Shown here: positions 62,085-64,000 of the stretch, in pieces
Position numbering within the stretch: position 1 is the first letter of the stretch
Layout: every line of letters begins with the position of its first letter
Assembly: GCF_000150275.1 (NCBI RefSeq)
Contig: NW_002060944.1
Coordinates: forward strand, 6,856,564-6,920,563
Direction: 5' to 3'
From: Trichoplax adhaerens
Taxonomy: Eukaryota; Placozoa; Uniplacotomia; Trichoplacea; Trichoplacidae
Length of the DNA: 64,000 nucleotides
Notes under the pieces: generated by a model
Seen by the model: only the letters and a program-made list of their open reading frames with translations
The model's database searches: none
What the model was told of the DNA's origin: nothing
Program-made: the position numbers and the translations under genes

Positions 62085-62720
62085 TTGCCTAAGCAGTGTA
62101 GTAAAACCGGCAAATCGTCCGTAAACTACTTCATGAACAAACTCTTCTTAGTATTACATTATTCCCTATCATTTAATCTTGAATCATTTATTCTTGGAGT
62201 AAAGAAGAAGTTGGCTACCCCAGTCGCAGCGCGAACCGACAAAGCTTCTATAAATTACAGTAGCTCTTCAATCAACTATTCTTAGTATTATTCTCTATCA
62301 TTTATTCTTGAAGTGAAGAAGTTGGCTAGTCTAGCCTCAGCACGAAACCATTCTCAGTATTACTCCTTGTCATTTATCCTTGTTGGAGTGAAAAAGACGT
62401 TGGCTAGTCCAGCTACAGCACAAACTGACAAACATTCTATAAGCTACAAGGTACTTCCTGAACAAAGTTTTCTTAGTACTGTATTCTTCCCTATCATTTA
62501 TCCTTGAAGTGAAGAAGTTGCCAAGTCGGTTGGTGATTATCACGACAAATCCACTGTAAATCCTTTGAAGTAGAGACGAAGTTGCCTATTCTCGCTACAA
62601 CACAAACCAACAAAGTCTCCGTAAACTACCTCCTGAACAAACTGTTGCTAGTATTGCCTTATTCTCTGTCATCGATCTCCGAAAAGGTTAACCATTTTTA
62701 TCCCTGAAAAAAGTCCCTAG
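62085..62720. repeat. Tandem repeat field, ~115-150-bp units
   Basis: Four to five units share CTTAGTATTA, CCCTATCATTTA, CTTGAAGTGAAGAAGTTGGCTA, a GTC..GC..C.GCAC..ACC.ACAAA block and CTATAAACTAC-like sequence, at about 62110, 62265, 62335, 62460 and 62560. Short frames through it (62085-62285, 62313-62507) are repeat by-products that share the peptide VKKxLA. Confidence 0.75.
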
Positions 62721-63549
62721 TCTAGCATCAACCACCATCATAAGCTACCCTACTACCATAGAGAAGCCCGGCCTTGTGGGTCTTTCATGCACGGTAGGAT
62801 GGCTAGGGCATCGCTGTGAATATTATACGGGTGTATACGAGTGTTTGCATACAAAACCATGCTACGATTACTTGGTAAGGAAACATGTCCATCATTAAAT
62901 CCATTCTTTCCGTCTCCATTACGGCCAACATGGATCAAATATCTTTCATACCGTTGTAAGATGGCTTTCAACGATTTGACGTGCTGAGAAAAAGTATTTA
63001 TTGACTTCTGTAGTATTTACTTTAATAGAGTAAATTTGATTTCATTATGCAATCCAACCGGAAAAGAGTAAATTGGGGAATTCATTGCATACTGCCATTG
63101 AAAAAATTTTTTCTCATCAATGTTCACTTAACCTTGTCAACATTTCTAGCTTGAGGACTATAGAATCCAATCCAACTCAGGAAACATTTTACTCTATTAC
63201 CGCTATATGTGATCCTGACCATTTCAGTCTATGAATTGAAAAGATTCATTTAACAAACGTTGTAACTTTTCAAGCGCCATTTTCCAAGTTTTGAAATTGT
63301 CAGTGAAATCTCCTTTACAAAGGGATTTTCAAGCATTCCATAACTATCCCAATAGTCATCTACTGTAAACATCAGTCAATCCAACTGCAATAGAGCTATG
63401 AAAAATTCTTGGTCACTGCAGTCAGCCATTGACTAACTAATTGTTATAATAATTAATTATTATTAAATTCATTTAGGATATTCAACAACATTTCAATATT
63501 ATTCATTGGTTCCTGGCTTCTAGACGACAAAATCATAGTTCATTCAGTC
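62721..63549. other. Unassigned sequence
   Basis: No recognisable gene. The frame 62753-62971 minus has no known domain. An acceptor-like TTTAG occurs near 63475, 75 bp before the candidate exon below. Confidence 0.45.
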
Positions 63550-63705
63550 ATGAATCCAGGTGATCAAAAACAAATCGAATTAACTGTCAGAAATCCTGGC
63601 ATCACTAATCGTAAACAAGGCCGTAAGAAAAATGACGATGAAAGACCTGGACGCAAGAACACTACCACTGGTATTTCCACTAACATCTATCAGGTCAGAC
63701 ATTAG
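63550..63705 (+). CDS. Possible first coding exon of an unidentified gene
   Basis: A 51-codon frame starts at the ATG at 63550 and is strongly hydrophilic and basic (NRKQGRKKNDDERPGRKN). Base composition is less AT-rich than its flanks. A possible donor, CAG/GTCAGA at 63693/63694, would end the exon after TNIYQ; without splicing it stops at 63703-63705. An acceptor-like AG near 63476 suggests it may belong to a spliced transcript whose remainder lies beyond the right edge. The strand and start are tentative and I do not recognise the family. Confidence 0.35.
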   Translation: MNPGDQKQIELTVRNPGITNRKQGRKKNDDERPGRKNTTTGISTNIYQVRH

Positions 63706-64000
63706 AAATTAGTTTGTAAAGGATATCCGATTTTTGTTTACTTATTCTGCATTAGTAAGGAGTACATGGAATGACCTACCTACCTACTGTACTTGGCCTT
63801 TTAAAATACACGTCGACGGCATATTATTTCGTTCTGGTTTCTGCATGAACAATCGTCAAATTTTCAAGAAATATTTTAATCATTAGTAATTACTTCAATA
63901 GTACTCTATTTCTGGAAGAAGAGATTGTTTTCCCCTCTCCTTTATAAATGGGTTAGGAATTTTGCGATACGGTAGATTAGAAAGATAGAGATAATAATTG

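Noticed and set aside
1-64000. tRNA genes
   Set aside because: No GGTTCRANTCC B-box with a matching A-box upstream was noticed by eye; a tRNAscan run would settle it.

Overview
This is a eukaryotic, animal-type nuclear window. It is AT-rich and its genes are densely split by GT-AG introns of mostly 70-600 bp. I rebuilt the gene models by hand from protein-family similarity, splice consensus and reading-phase continuity. Nine models close without a phase error. The tenth, the minus-strand synaptogyrin, lacks a resolved first exon junction. The gene set points to an early-branching animal with compact introns: motile-cilia dynein DNAI2, two synaptogyrins, a 16-ankyrin TRPA channel, ECSIT, and many introns in RPSA and TRMT1. 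A placozoan of the Trichoplax/Hoilungia kind is my best guess, but that is inference. Nothing bacterial, viral or CRISPR-like was seen.

Layout: 1-8967 has no recognisable gene; it holds a 35-bp near-perfect palindrome (2305-2339) and a 56/113-bp tandem array (2461-3280). Then come ten genes on strictly alternating strands: TRMT1 (-, 8968-12920), synaptogyrin A (+, 15062-17723), synaptogyrin B (-, 19055-20645), ZNF598 (+, 23522-26863), DNAI2 (-, 28509-32264), NUBP2 (+, 33092-35361), ECSIT (-, 35820-37243), RPSA (+, 39503-41110), a membrane-anchored SDR (-, 41847-43412) and TRPA1-like (+, 44879-56402). The remainder (56403-64000) is mainly non-coding with three old tandem-repeat fields and one possible first exon near 63550.

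The most unusual signal is a self-complementary pentamer array, (GTACW)n: palindromic GTAC tetramers separated by a single A or T. Dense clusters occur at 13076-14077, 14773-14904, 21741-22290, 32681-32960 and 38041-38116, with short pieces at 43918-44444. Because strands alternate strictly, every intergenic gap is either promoter-to-promoter (divergent) or tail-to-tail (convergent). All dense clusters lie in divergent gaps and none in the four convergent gaps. Some clusters are embedded in larger direct and inverted repeat units, including a perfect 25-bp hairpin, so they may be a mobile or hairpin-forming family that sits, or is kept, at bidirectional promoters.

Functionally the genes are mostly housekeeping: tRNA m2,2G26 methylation (TRMT1), small ribosomal subunit (RPSA), collided-ribosome sensing (ZNF598), cytosolic Fe-S assembly (NUBP2) and mitochondrial complex I assembly (ECSIT). 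With them are a ciliary motor subunit, two vesicle tetraspan proteins, an oxidoreductase and a sensory cation channel. They are not an operon or a pathway cluster.
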